64,000 bases of DNA from CAIWHR01 sp963779805 (GCA_963779805.1 CAVZZN010000012.1:496001-560000), one strand, 5' to 3'; shown: positions 17,249 to 28,065, numbered from the stretch's first letter. Numbers and translations: made by a program. The notes: generated from the sequence alone by a model not told the origin.

Positions 17249-20136
17249 TCAGGCGGCGCAAGCCTTGTCGTCCACAGCTGTCGCGCTTTCCCGGTCGACA
17301 GCGGCCGCCGAACGCTCCTCGACCAGCGCGATGATCGAGCGGTACGCGAAGCCTGCGCGCTCCGACAGCCCGATCTCGCACGTGCGGCTCGTCGAATAAC
17401 CCTGCGTGCAGCCCGGTGGAAGCGATGCCGCGAGATGGCGCAGCGCGTGCGCATTGAGCTCGGGCACCATGAAGCCCTTGTCGCCGGCGAACCCGCAGCA
17501 CTGCACGTCCTCGGGCGCGATCACGCTCGCGCTGCACGCCCGGGCGACGGCCCCGAGCGCGTCGACGAGGCCCATCTTGCGCACGCTGCACACGGCGTGG
17601 ATCGCGATCGGTGCGGGGCCGGGCGCGATGCTCACGCGCGGGAGCACCTCGTCGCGCAGGAACTCGATGCTGTCCTGCACCGCGAGCCGTCCCTGGAGCC
17701 AGCGCTTCATGCGATACGCGCAGGGGCTCGTGTCGAACACGATCGGCAGGCGACCGCCCTCGCTCGCTTGTGCGAGCGCGCGCTCGAGCTCGGCGGATTT
17801 GGCGTCGGCGACGTGCAGCAGGCCCTTGCTCTCGAACGGCTGGCCGCAGCACAGCCCCGCCATGCCTTCGGGATAGACGACGTCGAACCCCGCGCGCCGG
17901 AAGAGGCGCTCGGCGATCGCCGGCAACGCCTCGGTCGCGCGGCGCATTGCAGGCACCGCCCATCGCGCGCGCCGCGCAGCTCGGGAAGTACACGATGCGG
18001 CCGGCGCGTCCGGAATGGCCTGCGCTCGCGCCCGCACCCGGCGTGAAGCGCACCGGGCGCGGCCATGCCGGCGACCAGCGCGGCGTCGCACCGCCGGTGA
18101 CGCGGCGCAGGCCCGCGCTCGCCTTCGTCATCGCACGGGGTCCGAGCAGCCCGTGCGCGACGGCCATGGCGCCGAAGACCCATGCGTACACCGGTGGTCA
18201 CCGCGCCGTAATGCGCCGCCGCCGTAGCGCCGACGTAATGGGCGAGCGCCCCCGCACGACGCCCGCGCAGCGCCTTGATGAGCACGCCCGTCTCGATGCC
18301 GACCGGGCACGCCGTTGCGCACAGGCCGCACGCCGCGCAGGTGTCGATCCCCTGGTAGTCGTACAGCGCGCGCCAGGTTGCGACGACATCGCCGGGACGC
18401 CCCGTCGCGCTCGAGGCGACTCAACTCGCGCCAGCCCACGATGCGTTGGCGCGGCGACAGCGTGAGGCCGCGCGATGGGCACCTGGGCTCGCAGAAGCCG
18501 CATTCGATGCAGCGGTCGACGAGCGCATCCGCCGCGGGCAGGGGCTTCAGGTGCGCGAGATGCGCGCGCGGATCGGCGTTGATGATGACGCCGGGATTGA
18601 GCAGCCCCTTGGGATCGAACAGCGCCTTGATCCGGTGCATGAGCGCGGTCGCCTGCGCGCCCCATTCGAGCTCGACGAACGGCGCCATGTTGCGCCCCGT
18701 GCCGTGCTCGGCCTTGAGCGAGCCGTCGTACCTGTCCACGACCAGGTGCGCGAGCGCGTCCATGAACTGCGCGTAGCGCGCGACCGCGGCGGCATCGTTG
18801 AAGTCCTGCGTGAACACGAAGTGCAGGTTGCCCGCGAGCGCGTGGCCGAAGATGATCGCTTCCGGATAGCCGTGCGCGCTGCAGCAGCTGCTGCAGGTCG
18901 AGCGTGGCCTCGGCAAGGCGCGCGACCGGGAAGGCGACGTCCTCGATGATCACGGTCGTACCGGTCCGGCGCATCGCGCCCACCGACGGGAACATGCCCT
19001 TGCGCACGTTCCACAGCTTCGCGCATTCGGCCGGATCGGTGGCGAAGCGCAGCTCGCCGATGACGGGCATGGGCGCGAGCAGCGCGCTCACCTCGTCGAC
19101 CTGCGTCTGCAGGGTCACGGCACTTCCCGCGCGCGTTTCGATGAGCAGCGCCGCGCCGTCCGGGCCGAGCGTGCCCAAGGCCGCCGGCATGCCGGGCTTG
19201 TCCTGCACCGAGCGCAGCGCGGCCCGATCCGCGAGCTCGACTGCGGCCACCGGCGCCTGCGCGAGCGCGGACGACGGCGCGGCACGCGCTCGCGATGTCC
19301 GCGAACAGCACGAGCGCGCTCGCCTTGTGGGCATGCTCGGGCACCGTCTCGTAGGTCACGGCCGAAATGAAGCCGAGCGTGCCTTCCGAGCCGATCATGA
19401 GATGCGCGGCGACGTCGATCGGGTCCTCGAAGTCGACCAGCGCATTGAGGCTGTAGCCGGTGGTGTTCTTCATCCGGAACTTGTGCCGGATGCGCGACGC
19501 GAGCCCGGGGTCGGCGCGGGCCGATGCCGCGATGCGCGCGAGATCCTCCAGCCATTCGCGGTGCGATCCCCGGAACGCGGCGCGGCTCGCGGCATCGCGC
19601 GTGTCGAGCACGGTGCCATCGGCGAGGATCATGCGCACGCCGGCGAGGGTGTGATAGCTGTTCTGCGCCGTCCCGCAGCACATCCCGCTCGAGTTGTTGG
19701 CCGCGATGCCGCCGATCATGGCAGTGTCGATCGACGCGGGGTCGGGGCCGATCTTGCGCCCGAAACGCGCGAGTGCCTGGTTTGCGCGCGCGCCGGTTAC
19801 GCCCGGCTGCAGCGTGATGGTCTTGCCGTCATCGGCGACGTCGACGCGGCGCCAGCCCTCGCCGAGCACCGCCAGCACCGAGTCGCTGATCGCCTGGCCG
19901 GAAAGGCTCGTGCCCGCGGCGCGAAACGTCACCGGCGTGCGCAGCTCGGCGCACAGCGCGAGCAGGCGCTGCACTTCGTCCTCGCTGTCCACCACCACGA
20001 CGAGCTTCGGGACGAGACGATAGAAGCTCGCGTCGGTGCCCCACGCGAGCAGCCGCAACGGATCGGTGACGAGCCGCTCCGGCGGCACGAATGCGGCCAG
20101 CGTGCGGTGCAGCGCGTCGTAGGGCGCGGGCAGCAT
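17249..20136 (-). CDS. FAD- and Fe-S-containing D-2-hydroxyacid (D-lactate) dehydrogenase
   Basis: One long gene (~960 codons) broken by about five frameshifts. The N-terminal half is a GlcD/Dld-type FAD domain: TPVTFRAAGTSLSGQAI, GPDPASIDTAMIGGIAANNSSGM and IGSEGTLGFISAVTYE. The middle carries the substrate domain (GNLHFVFTQDF, DRYDGSLKAEHGTGRNM, LFDPKGLLNPG). The C-terminal half has two [4Fe-4S] motifs (CIECGFCEPRCP and CAACGLCATACP) and two CCG-domain motifs (GLCCGQPFESKG, VQCCGFAGDKGF). This fused architecture oxidises D-lactate or a similar D-2-hydroxyacid and passes electrons to quinone or a cytochrome. It lies directly downstream of nqrM on the same strand. Confidence 0.85.
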
Positions 20137-20162
20137 GCGGATGCCTTGACGATCCCAACCCG

Positions 20163-20202
20163 TTACTCAGAGTAAATTGCGCGCAATTTACTCTGGGAGT
20201 AA
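20163..20202. repeat. TTACTC-family palindrome, copy 4
   Basis: TTACTCAGAGTAA, then ATTGCGCGCAAT, then TTACTCTGGGAGTAA: two 13-bp units spread by a 12-bp palindromic spacer. It overlaps the stop codon of the nqrM frame and precedes the dehydrogenase start by 26 bp. Read as peptide, the unit gives Y-S-E-stop on either strand. Confidence 0.78.
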
Positions 20203-20408
20203 GGAGGTTGGTGGGGGTGGTGACGCTCGCGATTGGGGCACGTCGCGCACGAGAGGCTCTCGCCGTTGGCGTCGCGCGCTTCCGGCCCGCCGCACGACCC
20301 GCGCAGGCAGCGGCCCGAGCCGATCACGCCGACGGCCATCGCGAGCATGCCGAGCGCGATGACGGCGACCGTGATCGCGAACACGAGCAGGAGCGTGGTC
20401 GCGCTCAT
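20163..20408 (-). CDS. nqrM: NqrM, Na+-NQR maturation factor
   Basis: Small membrane protein (81 residues as annotated) needed to deliver iron for the cysteine-ligated Fe centre between NqrD and NqrE. An N-terminal transmembrane helix (LLVFAITVAVIALGMLAMAVGVI) is followed by the NqrM motif, RCLRGSCGG ... SLSCATCPN. The last ~15 residues (ending AIYSE) run into a palindromic repeat, so the native C-terminus is probably shorter. It closes the nqr gene set after apbE, its usual position. Confidence 0.85.
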   Translation of the reverse strand: MSATTLLLVFAITVAVIALGMLAMAVGVIGSGRCLRGSCGGPEARDANGESLSCATCPNRERHHPHQPPYSQSKLRAIYSE

Positions 20409-20439
20409 GCACTCGCCCGCGTCGGCTGTCCGCGCGCGC

Positions 20440-21503
20440 TCATCCGGCGAACCGATAGCCGCCCAGCGCCGCGAACGCAGGCGTCATGCGATCGCGTGAG
20501 TGCGCCGCCCTTGCCGTCGCGCACGATGAAGTACGCCGCGAGCCCTTGCGCCTGCGCCACCGCGTACCCCGCCTGCGGGCCCGAGCACGATCAGCTTGGC
20601 GAGCGCGTCGGCGACCGCGCAGCGCGCAGCGACGATGCTGACCGACGCCATGCCGTTCGCGATGGGATGACCGGTTGCGGGATCGATCTCGTGGCAGTAG
20701 CGGCGCCCGTCGCGCTCGAAGTAGATGCGGTAGTCGCCCGACGTCGCGATCGCCACGTCCGTGAGCGGCACGACGTAGTGCGGACGTTGCGGCACGGCAT
20801 CCGGCTCCTCGATGCCGATCTGCCAGGGCTGGCCGGCGCCGTTGCTGCCGCGCACGCGGACCTCGCCGCCCGCTTCGATCATGTAGTCGGCGATACCCAG
20901 GGCATCGAGCGCGGCGGCCGCCTTGTCGACCGCGTAGCCCTTCGCGATGCCGGAGAGATCCGCGCACAAATCGGCGCGCGCCTTGCGCACCGTGCGTGCA
21001 TTGGCGTCGAGCTCGAGCATCTGCCAGCCGACGCGCTGTGCGAGCGCGTGCACCTCGGGCTCGGCCACGATGCGCTCCCGGCGTCCGGGACCGAAGCCCC
21101 ACGCGTTCACGAGCGGCGCAACGGTGATGTCGAATGCGCCGCGGGTGGCCACGCTCATGTTGCGCGCGAGGGCGAACACCGCGAACGTGTCGTCCCCGAG
21201 CTCGAACGGCGTCGTCGCCGCATGCGCGTTGAAGCGCGACAGCTCGGAATCCGCCCGGTGCGTGGACATCGTGCGATCGATGGCCCCGAGCGCCTCGTGC
21301 ACGGCGCGCCGCGCGTGCTCGGCCGCATCGGCCGCGAGCGCGCCGGCGAGCTTCAACGTGTAGACCGAGCCCATCGCCTCGCCGCGGTACTCGCGCACGG
21401 GCCGCAGCGCGAGGCTGCGGGGATCGCCACACGCGGCGACCGCGGCTGCGGCCGCGAGCGCCTGCAGGAGGGTGCGTCGGCGTGGTGAGATGAGTGTGTC
21501 CAT
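20440..21503 (-). CDS. apbE: ApbE, FAD:protein FMN transferase
   Basis: Exported flavin transferase that attaches FMN through a phosphodiester to threonines of NqrB and NqrC. It has an N-terminal lipoprotein-like signal (LLQALAAAAAVAACGDP) and the family motifs AMGSVYTLKL, FDITVAPLVNAWGFG, DLSGIAKGYAVDKAA, GGEVRVRGSN and YCHEIDPATGHPI. Frameshifts near 20580 and ~20500 disrupt the tail, whose corrected reading is AAYFIVRDGKGGALT followed by FAALGGYRFAG. Start is the ATG at 21503. Its targets, the SGAT motifs of NqrB and NqrC, are encoded in the same cluster. Confidence 0.9.
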
Positions 21504-21534
21504 GGTGAGCTCCTGGGCAGCACGCCCACCCTCG

Positions 21535-21560
21535 TTGTCCCGAACAATTGCTCGGGACAA
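21535..21560. repeat. 26-bp palindrome, TCGGGACAA family, copy 1
   Basis: TTGTCCCGAACAA followed by TTGCTCGGGACAA, a near-perfect 26-bp palindrome of two 13-bp halves, 26 bp after the CBS gene stop and 31 bp before the apbE start (both minus strand). Related sites occur at 55879 and 55933. Same 2 x 13 bp geometry as the TTACTC family but a different sequence. Confidence 0.7.
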
Positions 21561-21586
21561 TGGGGTGGCGGCGGGCGGCTAATCGT

Positions 21587-22027
21587 TCATTCGTGCACTT
21601 CCTCGCGCACCGCCGCCTCGAACCGGCCTTCGCCGGTGCGGATCATGTGGTTCACGAGATCGCGCATCGAGACCATGCCCTTCACGTGCGGTCCGTCCAT
21701 CACCAGCAGGTGGCGGCAGCGCAGGACGTACATGAACGCGAGCGCCGCCTCGATCGTGGTGCCCGGCGGGATGAAACGCACGTCGCGCGTCATCACGAGC
21801 GAGATGGGTGTGGCCTTCGGGTCGCGACCGGCGCCGAGCACGCGCGTGACGACGTCGCGCTCGGTGAAGATGCCGCCGACGAGGTCGTCCTCGGTCATGA
21901 CCACCACGGCGCCGATGTCGCGTCCGGCCATCACCGCGACCGCGTCGGTCACGGTGGCCGACGCAGGCACCGAGATCAGCTCTTCGCTGCCCTTGTCGCG
22001 CAGCACCGTTTCGATCAGCTGCTTCAT
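21587..22027 (-). CDS. CBS-domain pair protein in the nqr cluster
   Basis: An intact 146-residue protein consisting of two CBS repeats (VTDAVAVMAGRDIGAVVVMTED ... and IEAALAFMYVLRCRHLLVMD). CBS pairs bind adenine nucleotides and usually act as energy sensors or regulatory domains. The stop of nqrF and this start are 13 bp apart, so it is in the nqr operon between nqrF and apbE, an unusual place. It could tune pump activity or assembly; that is inference from position only. Confidence 0.85.
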   Translation of the reverse strand: MKQLIETVLRDKGSEELISVPASATVTDAVAVMAGRDIGAVVVMTEDDLVGGIFTERDVVTRVLGAGRDPKATPISLVMTRDVRFIPPGTTIEAALAFMYVLRCRHLLVMDGPHVKGMVSMRDLVNHMIRTGEGRFEAAVREEVHE

Positions 22028-22040
22028 ACGACGCCTCCGC

Positions 22041-23264
22041 TCAGCCGAAATCGTCGAGCATGATGTTCTCGCGATCGACGCCGAGCGAGAGCAGCATGTC
22101 GATGACCGCCTTGTTCATCACGCCCGGTCCGCACATGTAGTACTCGAGGTCCTCCGGCGCAGGATGCGCCTTGAGATACCGCTCGTACAGCACGTTGTGG
22201 ATGAAGCCGGTGGACCCGGTCCAGTTGTCCTCGGGCAGCGGCTCCGACAGCGCGAGCTGCCACGTGAAGTTCGGGTTGTCGCGCGCGAGGGCGTCGAACT
22301 CGTCGACGTAGAACGCCTCGCGCAGGCTGCGCGCGCCGTACCAGAACGTCATCCGGCGCGTCGCGTGCAGGCGCTTCAGCTGGTCGAAGATGTGCGATCG
22401 CATCGGCGCCATGCCCGCGCCGCCGCCGATGAAGCACATCTCCTTGTCCGTCTCGCGGGCGAAGAACTCGCCGTACGGACCGGAGACCGTGACCGAGTCG
22501 CCCGGCTTCAGGCCGAAGATCCACGAGCTCATGATCCCGGGCGGGATGTCCTCCCGGTAGCCCGGCGGGAAGGCGATGCGGATCGTGAACAGCAGGATGC
22601 CTTTCTCGTTGGGATAGTTCGCCATCGAGTACGCGCGCTCGATGCGCTCCGGCGCGACGGACTTGAAGCGCCACAGGTCGAACTTGTCCCAGTCGGCGCG
22701 GAACTCCGGCTCGATGTCGAAGGACTTGAAGTCGACCGCGTGCGGCGGGCATTCGATCTGCACGTAGCCGCCCGCACGGAAGGGCACCTCCTCGCCTTCC
22801 GGCAGCGCGAGCTTCAGCTCCTTGATGAACGTCGCGACGTTGCGATTGGAGACGACGCGGCACGCCCACTTGCGCACGTTGAAGACCTCGGGCGCGATCT
22901 CGATCTTCATGTCGCGCTTGACCTTCACCTGGCACGCGAGGCGGCAGCCGCGCCGCGCTTCGCCGCGGCTGATGAAGCCCGTCTCCGTGGGCAGCAGATC
23001 GCCGCCGCCTTCCTTCACCACGACCTCGCACACCCCGCACGCGCCCTTGCCGCCGCACGCCGAGGGAATGAAGATGTGCTTGTTCGCGAGGGTGCCCAGC
23101 AGCGTCTCGCCTGCCGGGACCTTGAGCATCTTCGCGGGGTCGTCGTTGATCAGGATGCTCACGTCGCCGTGGGCGACGAGCCTGCGCTTGGCGCCGAGCA
23201 GGATCCCCACCAGCAGCAGGATCACGCCGGTGAACATCGCCACGCCGAGGACGATCTCGTTCAT
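22041..23264 (-). CDS. nqrF: Na+-NQR subunit F (NADH dehydrogenase)
   Basis: Intact 407-residue NADH-oxidising subunit. N-terminal transmembrane helix (GVAMFTGVILLLVGILLG), then a plant-type [2Fe-2S] domain with cysteines in SACGGKGACGVCEVVV and RRGCRLACQ, then an FAD domain (RAYSMANYPNE) and an NAD-binding domain (CFIGGGAGMAPMRSHI, YYMCGPGVMNKAVIDML). It takes electrons from NADH into the sodium pump and is the last structural gene of nqrABCDEF. Confidence 0.96.
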   Translation of the reverse strand: MNEIVLGVAMFTGVILLLVGILLGAKRRLVAHGDVSILINDDPAKMLKVPAGETLLGTLANKHIFIPSACGGKGACGVCEVVVKEGGGDLLPTETGFISRGEARRGCRLACQVKVKRDMKIEIAPEVFNVRKWACRVVSNRNVATFIKELKLALPEGEEVPFRAGGYVQIECPPHAVDFKSFDIEPEFRADWDKFDLWRFKSVAPERIERAYSMANYPNEKGILLFTIRIAFPPGYREDIPPGIMSSWIFGLKPGDSVTVSGPYGEFFARETDKEMCFIGGGAGMAPMRSHIFDQLKRLHATRRMTFWYGARSLREAFYVDEFDALARDNPNFTWQLALSEPLPEDNWTGSTGFIHNVLYERYLKAHPAPEDLEYYMCGPGVMNKAVIDMLLSLGVDRENIMLDDFG

Positions 23265-23274
23265 TTCACGGCAC

Positions 23275-23890
23275 TCAAAGCTGGATGCCCGAGAACATCA
23301 TGAACGCGACCGACATGAGTCCCGCGGTCACGAAGGTGATGCCGAGGCCCTTCAGGCCGTCGGGCACGTTGGAGTAGTGCATCTTCTCGCGGATCGCCGC
23401 CATGGCCACGATCGCGATCGCCCAGCCCAGGCCCGAGCCGACACCGTACACCACGCTTTCGCCGAAGGTGTAGTCGCGCTCCTGCATGAACAGCGACCCG
23501 GCGAGGATCACGCAATTGACGGCGATGAGCGGCAGGAACACGCCGAGGGTGTTGTAGAGCTTCGGCGCGAACCGGTCGACGCTCATCTCCACGATCTGCG
23601 TGGCCGCGGCGATGGTGCTGATGAACAGGATGAAGGCGAGGAAATCGAGGCTCACCTTCGACAGCGCCGGCGACAGCCAGCCGAGCGCACCCTCGGCGAG
23701 CAGATGCTTCAGGATGACGTTGTTGAGCGGTACCGTGAGCACCTGCACGAAGATCGACCGCCACGCCGAGCCCCAGCGCCGTCTCGACCTTCTTGGAGCA
23801 GGCGAGGAACGAGCACATGCCGAGGAAGAACGCGAGCGCCATGTTCTCGAGGAACACGGAGCGCACGAAGAGGTTGAGATAGTGTTCCAT
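23275..23890 (-). CDS. nqrE: Na+-NQR subunit E
   Basis: Polytopic subunit that with NqrD ligates the intramembrane iron centre through cysteines. It starts MEHYLNLFVRSVFLENMAL; the conserved cysteines lie in FLGMCSFLACSKKV and IAVNCVILAGSL, matching the C26 and C120 positions of Vibrio NqrE. One frameshift near 23765. It is 10 bp upstream of nqrF. Confidence 0.92.
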
Positions 23891-23915
23891 GGCGGCGCGC
23901 GACGCGGGTGGGCGA

Positions 23916-24598
23916 TCAGTCCTTTTCCTGCAGCTCGGGCTTCAGCACCCGCAGCAGCCATACGAGGAGCGCGATGGTGAAGAGGGCCGACGGCGCGAGG
24001 AGCATGAGGCCGTTGGGCTCGTACCATCCGCCTTCGCTGCGCAGCGGCAGCACCGCGTAGCCGAACACCTTGCCGGCGCCCAGGAACTCGCGCACGAGCG
24101 CGATCAGGACCAGCACCAGCGAGTAGCCGAGGCCGTTGCCGACGCCGTCGAGGAACGACTGCCACGGCGGGTTCTGCATCGCATAGCCTTCCGCGCGGCC
24201 CATCACGATGCAGTTGGTGATGATGAGGCCCGACGAACACGGAGAGCTCGAGCGAGAGCTCGTACAGGTACGCGCGCAGCACCTGGTCGACCATGATCAC
24301 GAGCGACGCGATGATCGCGAGCTGCACGATGATGCGGATGCTGCTCGGGATCCAGTTGCGCACGAGTGCTGACGGCGAGGTTCGCGCACGCGGTCACGAT
24401 CGTCACGCCGATGCCCATCACCAGCGCCTTGTCGAGACGGGTGGTGACCGCGAGCGCGGAGCAGATGCCGAGCACCTGCACGCCGATGGGATTGTTCGCG
24501 ATGACGGGCGTGATCAGCGCGGCGCGCTCGCTCTTGCCGAAGACGGGCCGGCGCGCAGCGGCGGCGCCGGCGGACACGGACGAAGGCAGCGAGCTCAT
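23916..24598 (-). CDS. nqrD: Na+-NQR subunit D
   Basis: Polytopic subunit paired with NqrE. The conserved cysteines lie in NNPIGVQVLGICSALAV and LIITNCIVMGRAEGYAMQNPP. Two frameshifts (near 24235 and 24366) split it; the three fragments together make a full-length ~225-residue NqrD. Start is the ATG at 24598, separated from nqrC by a 70-bp gap with no recognisable feature, whereas these genes are usually adjacent or overlapping. Confidence 0.9.
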
Positions 24599-24668
24599 GG
24601 ATGCGGTCTCCTCCGGGGCGAGCCGCCTGGCGGACGCCGCTCGCTCGCGTCGAACGCTACTGTGTGCC

Positions 24669-25460
24669 TCATGTCGCGGCTCCTTCGCGAAAGCGCTTGA
24701 GGAACGGCCCGTAGCCGTCGTTGGAAAACCAGAACGCCATCATGCGCGAGATGCCGTTGCTGGTGATCGTCGCGCCGGACAGGCCGTCGACGTGGTACGG
24801 ATCGGTCGCCGGCGGGCCGGCCTGGCCCTTGATGACGGTGATCTTCGGCTCCCAGCGCTCGTCGTAGGCCTTGCGGCCGTGCCAGAGCGCCTGCCACTTC
24901 GGGTTGGCCGATTCGCCGCCCAGGCCGGGCGTTTCCTTCTGGTCGTAATAGGTGAGACCGCGGATGGTGTTGCCGTCGCGGTCGAGCGCGATGAAGCCAT
25001 ACAGCGTGCCCCACATGCCCACGCCCTCGATCGGCAGCACCACCTGCTCGACGCGATCGCCCTTCGTCACGAAGTACACGGCGCCGTATTTCGGCAGGCG
25101 CGGGATCTGCGAGGCGTTGGGCGGCGCGGGCCGGCTCATCTGCGGGTCGTTGCGCGCCTTGCGCTGGTCGTACGTGCGCTCGTCGATCTTCCCCTGCTCG
25201 AGGAGCTGCCCGGTCTGCAGATCCACCAGGCGCACCTTGATGCTGGCGTCGAAGATGCGCAGCAGCTCGCTCCTCGAAAGATCCTGGCCGGGCTGCACGA
25301 GGTTGGCCGCGAGCAGCACGTTCTTCTGCCGATACAGCAGGGCGTTCGTCTCCTGGCGCTCGCGCAGGCCCACGGCCGACGCGGCCACGAGCAGCGCGCA
25401 CACGAGGCACACCGCCGTCGCGAACAGGATCGTGTAGCGCGTGGAATCAAGCCTGGGCAC
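24669..25460 (-). CDS. nqrC: Na+-NQR subunit C (covalent FMN)
   Basis: Intact 263-residue subunit: one N-terminal transmembrane helix (YTILFATAVCLVCALLVAASAVGL) and a periplasmic FMN-binding domain. The flavinylation motif DGLSGATITS, target of ApbE, lies near residue 230; ETPGLGGESANPKWQALW is also typical. The start overlaps the end of nqrB by 14 bp. Confidence 0.95.
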   Translation of the reverse strand: MPRLDSTRYTILFATAVCLVCALLVAASAVGLRERQETNALLYRQKNVLLAANLVQPGQDLSRSELLRIFDASIKVRLVDLQTGQLLEQGKIDERTYDQRKARNDPQMSRPAPPNASQIPRLPKYGAVYFVTKGDRVEQVVLPIEGVGMWGTLYGFIALDRDGNTIRGLTYYDQKETPGLGGESANPKWQALWHGRKAYDERWEPKITVIKGQAGPPATDPYHVDGLSGATITSNGISRMMAFWFSNDGYGPFLKRFREGAAT

Positions 25461-26679
25461 GGCGTTTCGTCCTGCGGGTGATGTTGGCCCTGACCGTGAA
25501 GTAATCGATCAGCGGCGCCACCACGTTCATGAACAGGATGACGAGCATCATCGCTTCGGGATACGCGGGATTCACCGTGCGGATCAGCACGACCAGGACG
25601 CCGATCAGCGCGCCGTACACCCAGCGCCCGCGATTGCTGAACGGCGCCGTCACGGGATCGGTGGCCATGAACACCGTGCCGAACGCCCAGCCGCCCAGCA
25701 CCATGTGCCACCAGAACGGCACGGCGAAGTACGGGTGCGCGGGGGTCGCGAAGGCGTTGAACACCAGCGACATCGCGATGGTCCCGAGCGCGACGCCGGC
25801 CATGATCCGCCACGAGGCGATGCCGGTGACGATCAGCATCGCGGCGCCGACGAGACATGCGAGCGCGGAGGTCTCGCCCATCGATCCCGGCTCGAGGCCG
25901 AGGAACGCCTGCATCCACGAGAACGGCTGGTCGGCGAACCCCCCGGTCATCTGGCGCATCTGCGACAGCAGCGTGGCGCCCGAGAAGCCGTCGACGGCGA
26001 GTCCGGGCGGCACCGCCGTCCACACCTTGTCGCCGGTGATGTCGGCGGGGTACGCGAAGAACAGGAACGCGCGCGCCGCGAGCGCGGGGTTGACGAAGTT
26101 CATGCCGGTGCCGCCGAAGACTTCCTTCGCGAGCACCACGCCGAAGCTGATGCCGAGCGCCGCCTGCCACAGCGGTGTCGTCGGCGGCAGGATGAGCGGG
26201 AACAGGATGCCCGGTGACGAAGAAGCCTTCGTTCACCTCGAGCCGGCGGACGACTGCGAACAGGGACTTCCCACGCGAGGCCGACGACCATCGTCACCGC
26301 GTACAGCGGCAGGAAGTACAGCGCGCCGTGCACGATGTTCGCCGTCATGCTCGCCGGCGAGAACCCTACGCCCAGCCAGCGGATCACGTCGTAGCGCCAG
26401 CCGGCGAGATTGCCGAGCCTTCGCCGGATCGAGCGCGAGGTTCGCCTGCAGGCCCGTGTTGTACAGCGCCATGTACACGCACGGCAGGGTCGCGATGACG
26501 ACCGTCATCATCATGCGCTTCAGGTCCAGCGCGTCGCGCACGTGCGAGCCCGTGCGGGTGACCGAGGACGGCGCGTACAGGAACGTGTCCGCCGCTTCCC
26601 ACAGGGGATACAGGCGTTCGAGGCGGCCGCCCTTCTCGAAGTGCGGGCCGATGCGGTCGAGGAGGTCGCGCAAGGCCAT
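25447..26679 (-). CDS. nqrB: Na+-NQR subunit B (covalent FMN, quinone site)
   Basis: Large polytopic subunit that carries covalent FMN and the ubiquinone site and forms part of the Na+ path. It starts MALRDLLDRIGPHFEKGG; the middle is split by about four frameshifts between 26085 and 26425; the intact C-terminal half contains the flavinylation motif DGFSGATLLSQ and FGTVFMATDPVTAPF. The nqrA stop and nqrB start share one base (TGATG). Confidence 0.92.
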
Positions 26680-28053
26680 CAGGCTTCCTTCTCGATGCGC
26701 GCGAGGGTGGCGCGCAGCAGCGGGCCGTATTCGTACTTGCCGGGGCACACGAAGGTGCACAGCGCGAGGTCTTCCTCGTCGAGCTCCAGCGCCCCCAGCG
26801 TCTCCGCGCGCTCGGTGTCGCCCGTGATGAGCGCGCGCAGGAGGAACGTCGGCATGAGATCGAGCGGCATCACGCGCTCGTAGGCGCCGATCGGCACCAT
26901 CGCGCGATGGCCGCCGTTGGTGCTGGTGTCGAGGGGGAGGCCGCCGTTGCGCTTCCAGTGCCCGAGGACCACGCCCCAGATCGAGAACTTGTGCGAAGAA
27001 GGCGCGATCCAGCCGAAGAGCTCGCGCTTGCTCGCTTCGGCAATCACCGCGACCTGCTGGTGATAGCGGCCGAGATAGCCGTGCACGTCGCCGGCGGCGA
27101 TGCGGCCGTCGAGCACCGAGCCCGAGATGACGCGCACGCCGTCGCCCGCGATCTCGCCGTGCACGATCTCGTCGATGCTCGCACCGAGGCGCGAGCGGAC
27201 GAGGCGCGGACGCTGCACCGGCGGTCCGGCGAGCGCCACCACGCGCTCGCACGTCGAGCTTTCCCGTGCGCAGCAACGCGCCGATCGCGGCGACGTCCTG
27301 ATAGCCGATGTGCCACACGCTGCGCGCGAGATCGACCGGCGCGAGGGCGTGGATGTGCAGGCCCGCGGTGCCGGCCGGATGCGGACCGGCGAATTCCTCG
27401 ACGGCGACATTCGCCAGCGCGGGGGCCGTGATCGTCGAGCCCGCGGCCTTGCACACGTACGTCTTGCCCGCGCACAGCTTCGAGAGCGCCGCCACGCCGG
27501 CGTGGAAGTCGTCGCCGCGTCCCGCGAGCACGACGTCGGGCGAGGGCGCGTGCGGACGCGTGTCCATCGCGGTGACGAAAAGCGCGTACGGGATTGCCGT
27601 CGGTGCGGGCACCTTGCTGAAGGGGCGCGTGCGCAATGCGGTCCAGAGTCCGCTCTCGAGCAGCAGCGCGCGCACGGCATCGGCGTCGAGCGCGCCGGCG
27701 TGCGTTGCGCGCGGGAGGCTCGCAAGGCCGACCTGCGCGTCGCGTCCGTCGTCCTCTGCGATGTCGATCACGACCGACTGCAGCGCGCGCTTCTCGCCGC
27801 GATGCACGACCGCGACGATGCCGGCCGCGGGCGAGGTGTGGCGCACGCCGGGCGTCTGCTTGTCCTCGACGAGCGGCGTGCCGCGCAGCACGCGATCGCC
27901 GGGCTGCACGAGCAGCGTGGGCTTCAGTCCGGGATAGTCCGCCGCGAGCAGGGCCACGCGCGAGACGCGCGCACCCGCCTCGATCGCCTGCGCGGGAGCG
28001 CCGGCGAGCGGGACGTCGAGACCCTTGGCGAATTTGTGCAGCGCCACCCGCAC
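26679..28053 (-). CDS. nqrA: Na+-NQR subunit A
   Basis: Cytoplasmic-side subunit that contacts the quinone region. It starts at GTG 28053 (RVALHKFAKGLDVPLAG), with LVQPGDRVLRGTPLVEDK, then one frameshift near 27255, then VISGSVLDGRIAAGDVHGYLGRYH, DTSTNGGHRAMVPIGAYERVMPLD and ALCTFVCPGKYEYGPLLR. About 457 residues. The Shine-Dalgarno is weak, and two GC-rich hairpins lie in the leader. First gene of the nqr operon, with an FNR-type promoter ahead of it. Confidence 0.93.
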
Positions 28054-28065
28054 CCCTGTGGTGAC

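Noticed and set aside
7523..20202. CRISPR array from the recurring TTACTC palindromes
   Set aside because: Copies are 3-7 kb apart with genes between, no regular spacers and no cas genes.
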